The notes: generated from the sequence alone by a model not told the origin. A stretch of DNA of 7,361 nucleotides from an uncultured Bacteroidaceae bacterium (GCA_904502235.1 CAJGDP010000053.1:1-7361), one strand, 5' to 3'. Positions 1 to 7,075 are shown, counted from the stretch's first letter. Made by a program: numbers and translations.

Positions 1-834
1 ATTCTTTTGCCCAAGCGACTGACCTCCGGTAATTACCTCACCATTACGTGCGCCTACAAAACGACCGAAGGCAAACTGCACAAGACAGCACACCAATGAC
101 ACAACGGCAATACCTGCCATAACGCCAACAGAGAGATTGCTATGAGCTATTGCACGCGATGTCATGGCTATGGCAAGCGACAGGGCAACAAGCCACAGAT
201 AGAACGGCAGATTACGCCATTTGGTGACGAGCAACTTATGCACTCTCGGCAGGAATTTACGTAGCAGTTCGGCGCATAGCAAAGGACAGAGCAACAACGG
301 AAAGACCTTTGCCATGATAAGTATGAACGACGATGCAAGCGACACACCCTCGACCGGATGCGAGAATGCAAGAAACAACGGAGCAACAAGGGCTACAGCA
401 ATGTTAATCTGCATTGTATAGGAGATAAGCGATGCCGAATTACCGCCCAGTTTTGCTGTTATGACAGCCGCCGCCGTTGCTGTAGGACACAAAAGACACA
501 TCATCGCCGACTCAAGTAACACCTTTGTTACAACCCCCATCTCCTTGAACAGGGCAATTGACAACGAAAGTACAATAAACGATATTATCTGGAACAGCAA
601 CAGCCACAGATGCCATTTTGCCGGTTTCAAATCTTTTATACGCACCTTGCAGAAGGTAACGAACAACATTGAAAAAATAAGCCCCGGCTGAACGACAGAT
701 ATTATATCGGCGGCCACTGCATGAGTATTGTCAAAGAGCGGGATATTCACATAAAGCAGATACATCACCACACCGCCAATCATTGCAATGGGCAGTGACC
801 AGTCACGCAGAAACTGATGAAAGCTTATATTCAT
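1..834 (-). CDS. BASS-family (bile acid:sodium symporter-like) membrane transporter, C-terminus cut by window edge
   Basis: The reading frame is open from ATG at 834 to base 1 (278 codons, no stop), so the C-terminus lies outside the window. The protein is very hydrophobic, with about eight visible membrane segments. Two conserved patches fit the crossover helices that form the ion and substrate site in BASS proteins: CPTATAAA near residues 116-123, followed by a Gly/Asn-rich turn, and GGQSLGQKN at 270-278. The short loop with KPAKWHLWL (70-78) resembles Bacteroidota homologues annotated simply as transporter. BASS/SBF proteins move organic anions such as bile acids, pyruvate, pantoate or 2-keto acids, usually with Na+. 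The substrate here cannot be read from sequence. The ATG overlaps the aroQ stop codon by one base (TAATG), implying translational coupling and co-transcription with the aromatic genes. A role in moving a shikimate-pathway or keto-acid anion is only suggested by context. Family assignment is fairly sure, substrate unknown. Confidence 0.85.
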   Translation of the reverse strand, partial: MNISFHQFLRDWSLPIAMIGGVVMYLLYVNIPLFDNTHAVAADIISVVQPGLIFSMLFVTFCKVRIKDLKPAKWHLWLLLFQIISFIVLSLSIALFKEMGVVTKVLLESAMMCLLCPTATAAAVITAKLGGNSASLISYTMQINIAVALVAPLFLAFSHPVEGVSLASSFILIMAKVFPLLLCPLLCAELLRKFLPRVHKLLVTKWRNLPFYLWLVALSLAIAMTSRAIAHSNLSVGVMAGIAVVSLVCCLVQFAFGRFVGARNGEVITGGQSLGQKN

Positions 835-1262
835 TACAACTGCGCCAAAAACTCCAGACCCTCCTTATAACCGTCGAATCCCTTTCCACAGATTGTTTTC
901 TGTGCATAGAGCGACACAAAGGAGAACTTGCGGAAATCCTCGCGTGTGGAAATATCGGTAAGATGCACCTCTGCCGTTGGCAGAGCCACCGCCTTGAGAG
1001 CATCGAGAATAGCCACACTTGTATGGGTATATGCAGCAGGGTTTATGAGTATGCCATCGAATACACCGTAAGCAGCCTGTATCTTGTCAACAATCACACC
1101 CTCGTGATTCGACTGGAAGAGCTCCACCTGAAGCCCAAGAGCCTCGGCAGACGAACGTATGAAAGCCTGCAATGCCTCAAAATTCTGCGCGCCGTATAGC
1201 GCAGGCTCACGCAACCCCAACATATTCAAATTAGGACCATTTATAACCAATATTTTTTTCAT
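834..1262 (-). CDS. aroQ: 3-dehydroquinate dehydratase, type II (dehydroquinase)
   Basis: This cytosolic enzyme dehydrates 3-dehydroquinate to 3-dehydroshikimate, step 3 of the shikimate pathway. The 142-residue length is normal for the small type II family, which forms dodecamers. Signature patches appear in order: NGPNLNMLGLREPALYG (8-24) with the flexible-lid Arg18 and catalytic Tyr23; FQSNHEGVIVDKI (49-61); INPAAYTHTSVAILDAL (73-89) with the substrate-site Asn74 and His80; EVHLTDISTRED (98-109) with catalytic His100 and Arg107; and GKGFDGYKEGLEFL near the C-terminus. All expected active-site residues are present. ATG at 1262 lies 12 bases after the stop of the TonB-domain gene, and its TAA overlaps the transporter ATG by one base. 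The sequence resembles Clostridia-type AroQ more than the usual Bacteroides AroQ, as judged from memory and not from a search. It is the only dehydroquinase in the window. Confidence 0.96.
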   Translation of the reverse strand: MKKILVINGPNLNMLGLREPALYGAQNFEALQAFIRSSAEALGLQVELFQSNHEGVIVDKIQAAYGVFDGILINPAAYTHTSVAILDALKAVALPTAEVHLTDISTREDFRKFSFVSLYAQKTICGKGFDGYKEGLEFLAQL

Positions 1263-1274
1263 AAAGACGAAATC

Positions 1275-1700
1275 TTATTTCAAGCGGAATGTTATCGGAA
1301 GTGTAAAGAATACACGTACTGGTTTCCCTTGCATCTTACCGGGAGACCATTTAGGCATCCATTCCACTACTCGAACGGCTTCTTTGTCGAGAAGGACATC
1401 ACCTGAGCTTCTCAACACCTCTACATTCTCTATAGAGCCATCTACATTAACCACAAAACGTACAATTGAACGTCCCTGCGATCTGCTTTCCAAAGAAGCA
1501 GTAGGATATATTATATTCTCTGACAGATAAGCCATCAAAGCCTTCGTACCACCAGGGAATTCCGGTTGAACCTCCACCTGCTGATATATTGTACTATCAC
1601 AACTAACACAACCTGCAGGCGAAAACTCTGTACCCACAACACGTGCCTGCATGCCAAATGCAAACAATAACATTCCAAATAACAATGCAATCTTTTTCAT
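1275..1700 (-). CDS. Secreted stand-alone TonB C-terminal-domain protein
   Basis: The 141-residue product starts with a short signal peptide (MKKIALLFGMLLFAFGMQA, cleavage likely after Ala19) and then a linker with a CxxC pair (Cys31, Cys34). A TonB C-terminal domain covers about residues 60-141: NIIYP at 62-66, a GRSIVRFVVNVDGSI strand-turn at 76-90, conserved LDKEAVRVVEWMPKWSPGK at 104-122 and the end strand PVRVFFTLPITF at 127-138. Classical TonB has an uncleaved N-terminal membrane anchor and a Pro-rich spacer spanning the periplasm. Both are absent, so this cannot by itself couple ExbB/ExbD to an outer-membrane receptor in the usual way. Such short exported TonB_C proteins are common in Bacteroidota and mostly uncharacterised. 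It lies 21 bases after pheA and 12 before aroQ, in the same direction, so it is probably co-transcribed. Nothing links it biochemically to aromatic synthesis. The domain call is confident; function is unknown. Confidence 0.85.
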   Translation of the reverse strand: MKKIALLFGMLLFAFGMQARVVGTEFSPAGCVSCDSTIYQQVEVQPEFPGGTKALMAYLSENIIYPTASLESRSQGRSIVRFVVNVDGSIENVEVLRSSGDVLLDKEAVRVVEWMPKWSPGKMQGKPVRVFFTLPITFRLK

Positions 1701-1721
1701 AGCTGTTTTTTTACATTTTTA

Positions 1722-2864
1722 TTAAATTATTTCGGCATACGTACCAAAATACCTGAACTGCTCACCGCACTCATGAAGTTCGCACATAAGAGAGAGGAAT
1801 TCATCGCTATAGACCGAAGCCTCGATATCAAAGTAGAAACGATACTCGAACTCACGTTCAGGAATCTGACGGCTCTCGAGTTTCACAAGGTTTACACCTG
1901 TGGCATTGAAGCGCGACATGATACGGAAGAGTGTTCCCGGACGGTTAGGGATGTTAATCATGATACTTGTGCGATCGGCACCCGAATATATTTTAGGTTC
2001 TTTTGCAATACAGATAAAGCGAGTGTAGTTATTGTCGCGATTCTGAATAGCCGACTTAAGCACCTGCAACTGATAAAGCTCGGCACATAGGCGAGAAGAT
2101 AGCGATGCCTTTGTAGGGTCACCGCTCTGCGCAACCATGCGAGCAGCTTCAGCTGTATTCTCGCACGCGATTACACGGACATTCTTCAAAGAAGCGAGGA
2201 ACTCAGAGCATTGGTTTATAGCCTGCTGGTGTGAATATATCTCGCGGATATCCTCTAGCTTTGCACCGGGAAGAGCAAGTATTGCGTGGTCTACCTTAAG
2301 ACGTACCGAACGGACAATACTTACGTTATATTCCGACAGCAAATCGTAAATGGCATTTACAGAACCTGCAAGAGAGTTCTCGATAGGCAGAACTCCGAAC
2401 TCGCAAAGTCCGCTGTTTACAGCCTTGAACACACCTTCGAAATTGCTCATGTACATGATTTCGGGGAGGTCGAAAAGACGTTCCGATGCAAGATGCGCAT
2501 ACGAACCTTCACAACCGGCACAGCCCACAGATGCGCGTTTTGGGAATGGCTGTGGCGGAGTTGATGCGATATTCTTGAAGTAGTTGAAGAAGTCGCTGCC
2601 CTCGGAAAGCATACGTGTTTCATACGACTCGCTGAGGTCGAAAATTGTACGGTACAAAGTACGTCCATAGCCCTCAAATTCAGGACCAAGACGCTTTGAT
2701 ACATTCTGTAACACAACGCGTGCACGCGAAGGATGATACACCGGCATATTGTTCTCTTTTTTGTATTGACCGATACCGGAAACCACCTGCATGCGACGTG
2801 CGAACAAATCACACATCTGAGAATCTATCTCATCAATTTCCTTACGAAGTTTTTCCAAATCCAT
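1722..2864 (-). CDS. pheA: Bifunctional chorismate mutase / prephenate dehydratase (P-protein) with ACT domain
   Basis: This cytosolic enzyme converts chorismate to prephenate and then phenylpyruvate, committing flux to phenylalanine. At 380 residues it has the full P-protein layout. An AroQ-class chorismate mutase helical domain occupies about 1-90, with Arg7, Arg24, Lys35 and Arg47 aligning to E. coli Arg11, Arg28, Lys39 and Arg51. Prephenate dehydratase covers about 110-288: GSYAHLASERLF 120-131, GVLPIENSLAGSV 157-169, SHQQAINQCSEFL 211-223, and the catalytic YTRF patch with Thr281. An ACT domain covers about 297-375: RPGTLF 308-313 and ESRQ 330-333, corresponding to the Phe-binding GALV and ESRP motifs. 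Feedback inhibition by Phe is therefore expected. By eye, E. coli Asp48 and Glu52 correspond to His44 and Ala48, an oddity in the mutase site. ATG at 2864 follows aroA by 24 A/T-rich bases. The sequence looks Clostridia-like; most Bacteroides instead fuse the mutase to DAHP synthase. Confidence 0.96.
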   Translation of the reverse strand: MDLEKLRKEIDEIDSQMCDLFARRMQVVSGIGQYKKENNMPVYHPSRARVVLQNVSKRLGPEFEGYGRTLYRTIFDLSESYETRMLSEGSDFFNYFKNIASTPPQPFPKRASVGCAGCEGSYAHLASERLFDLPEIMYMSNFEGVFKAVNSGLCEFGVLPIENSLAGSVNAIYDLLSEYNVSIVRSVRLKVDHAILALPGAKLEDIREIYSHQQAINQCSEFLASLKNVRVIACENTAEAARMVAQSGDPTKASLSSRLCAELYQLQVLKSAIQNRDNNYTRFICIAKEPKIYSGADRTSIMINIPNRPGTLFRIMSRFNATGVNLVKLESRQIPEREFEYRFYFDIEASVYSDEFLSLMCELHECGEQFRYFGTYAEII

Positions 2865-2888
2865 ATTATATCTTTTTATTTATATTTT

Positions 2889-4145
2889 CTATTCCACTAA
2901 TCCGCCAAGCATTGCAAAATCGTCAAAGAAAGTAGGATATGACTTTGCCACACAAGCACCGTTATCTATAGTTGTCATACCCTTTGCTACACACGACATT
3001 ATTGCGGCAGACATTGCTATACGGTGGTCGCCAAAGCTGTTCACAATACCCGAAGCAACCGGTTCACCACCAAAGACTGTAAATGTATCCTCACCCACTT
3101 GCGAAGCGATTCCAAAAGAGGCAAGCACCTGACGCATCGCCTCAAGACGGTCGCTCTCCTTAAAACGAAGACGACCAACACCAGTAAACACTGTTGTTCC
3201 CTGCGCTACAGCCGCAACGACAGAGAGTATCGGCAAAAGGTCGGGAGTATCGGTGCAATCGAGTTCTGCACCAAACAGATGCGAAGGCATTGCTACCACT
3301 CCGTCACCGTTTACATCTATAAATGCACCCATTGAACGCAAATGGTCTATAACTCCGCTGTCGCCCTGAAGTGAGTCTGTATTCATGCCACAGACTGTAA
3401 TAGGATTCTTGCCTGTAACACCGGCAACCACCCAGAATGCCGCAGACGACCAATCACCCTCTACGGAGATTGCCGAAGGCATAGCATATTGCTGACCGCC
3501 CTTTATCCTGAATATATTTCCTTGTTGTTCTATCTTTATTCCAGCCACGCGCAAAGCATCGAGTGTCATTGCAATATACGACGCGCTTGTCATGTTACCG
3601 GTAACCTCAATTAAGCTATCCTCTTTAGCCAAAGGAAGAGCAAAGAGCAAGCCGGTAAGATACTGTGACGAGATATTGCCCGGAAGAGTATATTTACCGC
3701 CTTTCAAAGTGCCGTTACACGTTACGGGCAACTCGTCGGCAGAGTGTTTTTCAAAAGATATGCCATGTTCGGCAAGCACATTGCAAAGGTCGCCCATAGG
3801 ACGTTGAGGCAACTTGCCTGCACCCACAAATGTTGCGTCGGCACCAAGCACGGCTGCAACCGACATAAGAAAACGCAATGTAGAACCGCTTTCGCCACAA
3901 TCGAGCATCGCGCCCTTTGTTGCATTTACAGGAGTAACGGCAAACATCCCGTCAGAATATGTTATTGAGGCTCCCAACGCATTCAGACAACGCATTGTAG
4001 CCACTATATCTTCGTTCACGCTACTGCAAGCAATAGAACAAGGCTCTGTGCCAAGAGCGGCACAAATGAGCAAGCGATGCGCCTGTGATTTTGACGGTGG
4101 CGGAACCACCCTGCCCTGCAATATTCCTGAGACACACTTTTCCAT
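2889..4145 (-). CDS. aroA: 3-phosphoshikimate 1-carboxyvinyltransferase (EPSP synthase)
   Basis: This cytosolic enzyme transfers the enolpyruvyl group of PEP to shikimate-3-phosphate, step 6 of the shikimate pathway. The 418-residue length is typical. Visible signatures are PPPSKSQAHR at 15-24 (substrate-binding Lys19, Ser20, Arg24), DCGESGSTLRFL at 82-93, LPQRPMG at 112-118, the ISSQ patch at 158-161, GDWSSAAF at 230-237, PDLLPILSV at 301-309 containing Asp302 (the expected catalytic base), RFKESDRL at 327-334, GDHRIAMSAAI at 372-382 and KSYPTFF at 401-407. No key residue appears lost. The GESGSTLRF form of the PEP-site loop differs from the GNAGTAMRPL of E. coli-type enzymes, so glyphosate sensitivity should not be presumed. 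ATG at 4145 is only four bases after the aroB stop (TGA-TACT-ATG), which strongly suggests translational coupling. The sequence appears closest to Clostridia-type AroA, as judged from memory. Confidence 0.97.
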   Translation of the reverse strand: MEKCVSGILQGRVVPPPSKSQAHRLLICAALGTEPCSIACSSVNEDIVATMRCLNALGASITYSDGMFAVTPVNATKGAMLDCGESGSTLRFLMSVAAVLGADATFVGAGKLPQRPMGDLCNVLAEHGISFEKHSADELPVTCNGTLKGGKYTLPGNISSQYLTGLLFALPLAKEDSLIEVTGNMTSASYIAMTLDALRVAGIKIEQQGNIFRIKGGQQYAMPSAISVEGDWSSAAFWVVAGVTGKNPITVCGMNTDSLQGDSGVIDHLRSMGAFIDVNGDGVVAMPSHLFGAELDCTDTPDLLPILSVVAAVAQGTTVFTGVGRLRFKESDRLEAMRQVLASFGIASQVGEDTFTVFGGEPVASGIVNSFGDHRIAMSAAIMSCVAKGMTTIDNGACVAKSYPTFFDDFAMLGGLVE

Positions 4146-4149
4146 AGTA

Positions 4150-5199
4150 TCAAGCCATTACTTTTTTAAGCAAGCTTTTGAGTTCATCAAGTTCCAATGC
4201 CACAAGAGTGCAATCACCTATAGCACGTGGCAGAACAACCGATATTGTTCCTCCACGACGTTTCTTGTCGGAGAGAAGGGATTCGAAAATCTCATCGGCA
4301 CTATATCTACACGATATATCAAAGCCATACTTTACAAGCAATGCAGAGAGTTCATCTGCCACATCACACATACCCATAATATATGCCATACGCGAAGCAA
4401 TGACCATACCCTTTGCAACAGCCTCGCCGTGCGAAACAGTGAAGTTGCTGAGTTTCTCTATTGAGTGACCGAATGTATGACCGAAATTGAGCAAGCCACG
4501 TATGCCGTTGTCGAACTCATCCTGCTGTACCACATCGCGTTTGATTTCCACGCAACGTGTAACCACCTCCTCGCGATTGAAAGGCAAAGTTTGTAATTTT
4601 TCATACAATGCACAGTCGAGTATCATTCCGTACTTTATAACTTCAGCACAGCCGTCGCGATAGATGTTGGCAGGCAGAGTATCCATAAGTGCTGTATCGC
4701 AACATACAAGCACAGGCTGATAGAAACTGCCCACAAGATTCTTTCCTGCCGGAATATCAATGGCAGTCTTTCCGCCAACCGAACTATCCACTGCCGCAAG
4801 CAGTGTTGTAGGCACCTGCACATATTTTATTCCGCGCAGATAGAGCGATGCAGACAGACCGCCAAGGTCGCCGACAACACCTCCGCCAAAGGCTATTACA
4901 GCGTCGCTACGTGTAATCTGCTCCTGTGCAAGAAAATTAAGAAAAGCCAGCAGATTATCGGCGCATTTCGAAGCCTCACCTGCAGGGATAACATACTTGC
5001 AGGCATTGTATCCAGCCGACGCAAGATGCTCCATTATTGTATTGCCGTAGAGAGCATCCACATTGCTGTCGGTAAGTACCGCAAGACGACACTCGCCAAG
5101 CAATGGGCGAATGAATTCACCGAGTTTGGCAAGCAAGCCTCGCCCGATGTGAATATCGTAACAGCGCGATGCGCTCACATTTATAGTACTGTACTGCAT
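4150..5199 (-). CDS. aroB: 3-dehydroquinate synthase
   Basis: This NAD+- and metal-dependent cytosolic enzyme cyclises DAHP to 3-dehydroquinate, step 2 of the shikimate pathway. With the start chosen here it has 349 residues, normal for bacterial AroB. Motifs in order are AFGGGVVGDLGG (103-114, NAD-binding Gly-rich loop), VPTTLLAAVDSSVGGKTAID (129-148), KNLVGSFYQP (153-162), RDGCAEVIKYG (181-191, metal ligand Glu186), NFGHTFGHSIE (238-248, His241) and HGEAVAKGM (257-265, His257). All metal ligands are present. The start is uncertain. ATG at 5199 leaves nine bases after the tyrA stop and gives the natural MQYSTINVSA N-terminus. A TTG at 5208, immediately after the tyrA TAA, would add three residues (M-I-I) and has a GAGGA stretch ten bases before it. 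ATG is preferred. The gene is followed after four bases by aroA. Confidence 0.96.
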   Translation of the reverse strand: MQYSTINVSASRCYDIHIGRGLLAKLGEFIRPLLGECRLAVLTDSNVDALYGNTIMEHLASAGYNACKYVIPAGEASKCADNLLAFLNFLAQEQITRSDAVIAFGGGVVGDLGGLSASLYLRGIKYVQVPTTLLAAVDSSVGGKTAIDIPAGKNLVGSFYQPVLVCCDTALMDTLPANIYRDGCAEVIKYGMILDCALYEKLQTLPFNREEVVTRCVEIKRDVVQQDEFDNGIRGLLNFGHTFGHSIEKLSNFTVSHGEAVAKGMVIASRMAYIMGMCDVADELSALLVKYGFDISCRYSADEIFESLLSDKKRRGGTISVVLPRAIGDCTLVALELDELKSLLKKVMA

Positions 5200-5208
5200 A
5201 ATAATCAA

Positions 5209-6036
5209 TTATTCCGTTTCCTCTTTAGCTATTCTGCCATCGCGCAGAAGTCCTCTTAATGTTTCGGCATCATCTGCAACAATGGCATTGCGATATTCGC
5301 AGAGGGAATTAATAAGCAAGTCGAGTTCCGAAAGAAGATGCTCCTTGTTTTCAAGGAACAATTCTGTCCACATTGCCTCATTCAGGCGCGACACGCGAGT
5401 AAAATCGCGGAAACTGCCTGCACTGTATCCCTTATGCTGTTTTGCCGACGGACTCTTTATAAAAGCATTTGAAACAACATGACACATCTGCGATGTGTAA
5501 GCAATCATCTTATCATGAAAATCGGCTGTAGTAACAACAAACTTTTTGAATCCCAATGGCTGGAGATGCTGTTTTACACTGTCGAGCAGAACTATATCAT
5601 CGTGCACGGGTGGTACAAGGATGAACGATGCGCCATTGAATAAGGTCGGTTTTGAATACTTATATCCCGAGAACTGCAAGCCTGCCATAGGATGACCGCC
5701 AACAAAGGTGAAGCCATATTCCTTTGCAAGAGCAAAACCAAGAGTACAGATATTGCCCTTTGTACCGCAGAAATCAATTACCAGAGTGTGTGAAGCGATG
5801 TGCGGAGCATGCATCCGAAGATATTCAGCCGAAGCCTTTGGCGTGGCAGTAAGCAACAATAGGTCGCAACAATGCAGATTGCTACAAGAAAGTACGTCAT
5901 TAACAACACCCTCCAGACAGGCAAAGCCGGTAACGCTTTCATTGATATCATAGGCATATATGGTGTGTCCGGCAGCCTTATATGCTTTGGCAGCCGAACC
6001 TCCTATAAGTCCCAGACCTACAACACCTACAACCAT
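5209..6036 (-). CDS. tyrA: Prephenate dehydrogenase, monofunctional
   Basis: The product oxidatively decarboxylates prephenate to 4-hydroxyphenylpyruvate, the committed step to tyrosine. It has 275 residues: an N-terminal Rossmann domain with GLGLIGGS (7-14), and Asp30 at the end of the second strand, which favours NAD+ over NADP+. Then come GGHPMAG (113-119, catalytic-site His115), a helical domain with TSQMCHVVSNA (181-191, His186) and GSFRDFTRVSRLN (207-219), whose arginines probably bind the prephenate carboxylates. There is no chorismate mutase or ACT domain, so the enzyme depends on the mutase half of PheA for prephenate, and no allosteric domain is evident. ATG at 6036 follows the aroF stop by 12 bases and is preceded by an AAGGAA stretch at Shine-Dalgarno distance. 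Its TAA abuts the possible TTG start of aroB. The sequence closely resembles Clostridia TyrA as recalled. Confident call; NAD+ preference is inferred from one residue. Confidence 0.95.
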   Translation of the reverse strand: MVVGVVGLGLIGGSAAKAYKAAGHTIYAYDINESVTGFACLEGVVNDVLSCSNLHCCDLLLLTATPKASAEYLRMHAPHIASHTLVIDFCGTKGNICTLGFALAKEYGFTFVGGHPMAGLQFSGYKYSKPTLFNGASFILVPPVHDDIVLLDSVKQHLQPLGFKKFVVTTADFHDKMIAYTSQMCHVVSNAFIKSPSAKQHKGYSAGSFRDFTRVSRLNEAMWTELFLENKEHLLSELDLLINSLCEYRNAIVADDAETLRGLLRDGRIAKEETE

Positions 6037-6041
6037 TGCCG

Positions 6042-6047
6042 TTCCTT
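6042..6047 (-). promoter_or_regulatory. Shine-Dalgarno-like AAGGAA before tyrA
   Basis: The minus-strand sequence AAGGAA ends five bases before the tyrA ATG and begins just after the aroF stop. This is ordinary Shine-Dalgarno spacing. Bacteroidota genes usually lack such sites, and the other starts in this window show A/T-rich tracts or no clear site, so the match may be a relic of a donor genome or chance. It supports the chosen tyrA start. Confidence 0.4.
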
Positions 6048-6048
6048 A

Positions 6049-7062
6049 TCAATGCATTATACTGCGTATTTCACGTACACGCTGTGCCACCTCGTCGAAC
6101 AGTTCGGGAGTGAGCGACTGTGCACCGTCGCACAACGCGCAGGCAGGATTGTTATGCACCTCAATGATAAGGCCATCGGCGCCCGAAGCACAAGCGGCGC
6201 AAGCCATAGGACGCACAAGACGCGACACTCCTGTTGCGTGACTTGGGTCCACAACCACCGGAAGGTGAGTAAGACCATGCAACACCGGAACTGCGGCAAG
6301 GTCGAGTACGTTACGTGTGTAGCTGTCGTAGCTGCGTATACCGCGCTCACAAAGAATAATCTGTTCGTTACCTTCGGACATGATATATTCGGCACTCATA
6401 AGAAGTTCCTTAAGAGTTGCCGACATACCGCGCTTTAACAGAATAGGCTTGTCGCAACGACCGAGCTCCTTAAGGAGTTCAAAGTTCTGCATATTACGTG
6501 CACCCACCTGAATGATATCCACATCAGCAAACAGGTCGAGATGCGATGTTGCCATAATCTCTGTAACGATGGGCAAGCCGGTTACCTCGCGTGCTTTCAT
6601 AAGCAACTGCAAGCCCTCGGCACGCAAGCCCTGAAAATCGTAAGGCGATGTACGTGGTTTGAAAGCACCACCGCGAAGGATGTTTGCACCCGAAGCCTTT
6701 ACAGCATGAGCCACTGCCAGAATCTGTTCCTCACTCTCCACAGAGCAAGGACCTGCCATGATTGCAAAATTACCGCCACCGATTTTCACCTCATTCTCAC
6801 CCTTGCCGACAGTGATTACGGTATCCTCGGGATGGAAACTACGGCTGGCACTTTTGAAAGGATCGGTTACGCGTGTAACACGGTCGATAATATCCAACCC
6901 TGCAAGAAGGTCGATATCTATCTTACGGGTATCACCGATAAGACCGATGACAGTTTGGATTTCACCCTCAGAAATATGCACTCTCACGCCTTGTGACTCG
7001 AGCCAATGAACAAGATTGGCTTGCTGAGCCTTTGTTACTCCATGTTTTAGAACTGCTATCAT
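6049..7062 (-). CDS. aroF: 3-deoxy-7-phosphoheptulonate (DAHP) synthase, type I-beta with ferredoxin-like domain
   Basis: This cytosolic enzyme condenses PEP and erythrose-4-phosphate to DAHP, the entry step of aromatic biosynthesis. The 337-residue length and layout match the Thermotoga-type enzyme: a ferredoxin-like domain at about 1-68 and a (beta/alpha)8 barrel from about 95. Barrel motifs are AGPCSVES (103-110), LRGGAFKPRTSPYDFQG (129-145), IQVGARNMQNF (184-194), LLKRGM (208-213), CERGIRSY (238-245), VDPSHATG (271-278) and IEVHNNP (300-306). The expected metal ligands are Cys106, His275, Glu301 and Asp312. In this family the N-terminal domain mediates feedback inhibition by Tyr/Phe. No chorismate mutase domain is attached at either end, unlike the DAHPS-mutase fusions of many Bacteroidales. 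The start at 7062 is fixed by an in-frame TAA six bases upstream. It is the first gene of the run and lies behind the promoter, palindrome and small leader ORF described separately. Gene symbols for this family vary (aroF, aroG, aroA in some databases). Confidence 0.97.
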   Translation of the reverse strand: MIAVLKHGVTKAQQANLVHWLESQGVRVHISEGEIQTVIGLIGDTRKIDIDLLAGLDIIDRVTRVTDPFKSASRSFHPEDTVITVGKGENEVKIGGGNFAIMAGPCSVESEEQILAVAHAVKASGANILRGGAFKPRTSPYDFQGLRAEGLQLLMKAREVTGLPIVTEIMATSHLDLFADVDIIQVGARNMQNFELLKELGRCDKPILLKRGMSATLKELLMSAEYIMSEGNEQIILCERGIRSYDSYTRNVLDLAAVPVLHGLTHLPVVVDPSHATGVSRLVRPMACAACASGADGLIIEVHNNPACALCDGAQSLTPELFDEVAQRVREIRSIMH

Positions 7063-7075
7063 AATTTATCTTTTT

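Noticed and set aside
783..1199. 138-codon plus-strand open frame opposite aroQ
   Set aside because: It lies antisense to a clear dehydroquinase and its product has no recognisable motifs.
2447..2812. 121-codon minus-strand frame inside pheA
   Set aside because: It overlaps the PheA frame whose domains are continuous; the alternative product is low-complexity and Cys/Arg-rich with no domain.
3814..4464. 216-codon plus-strand open frame opposite aroA and aroB
   Set aside because: It is antisense to two enzymes with complete active-site motifs, spans their junction, and its translation shows no recognisable domain; a shadow frame.
5872..6438. 188-codon plus-strand open frame opposite tyrA and aroF
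   Set aside because: Antisense to two well-supported enzymes and Cys/His/Thr-rich in the manner of a reverse-frame artefact.
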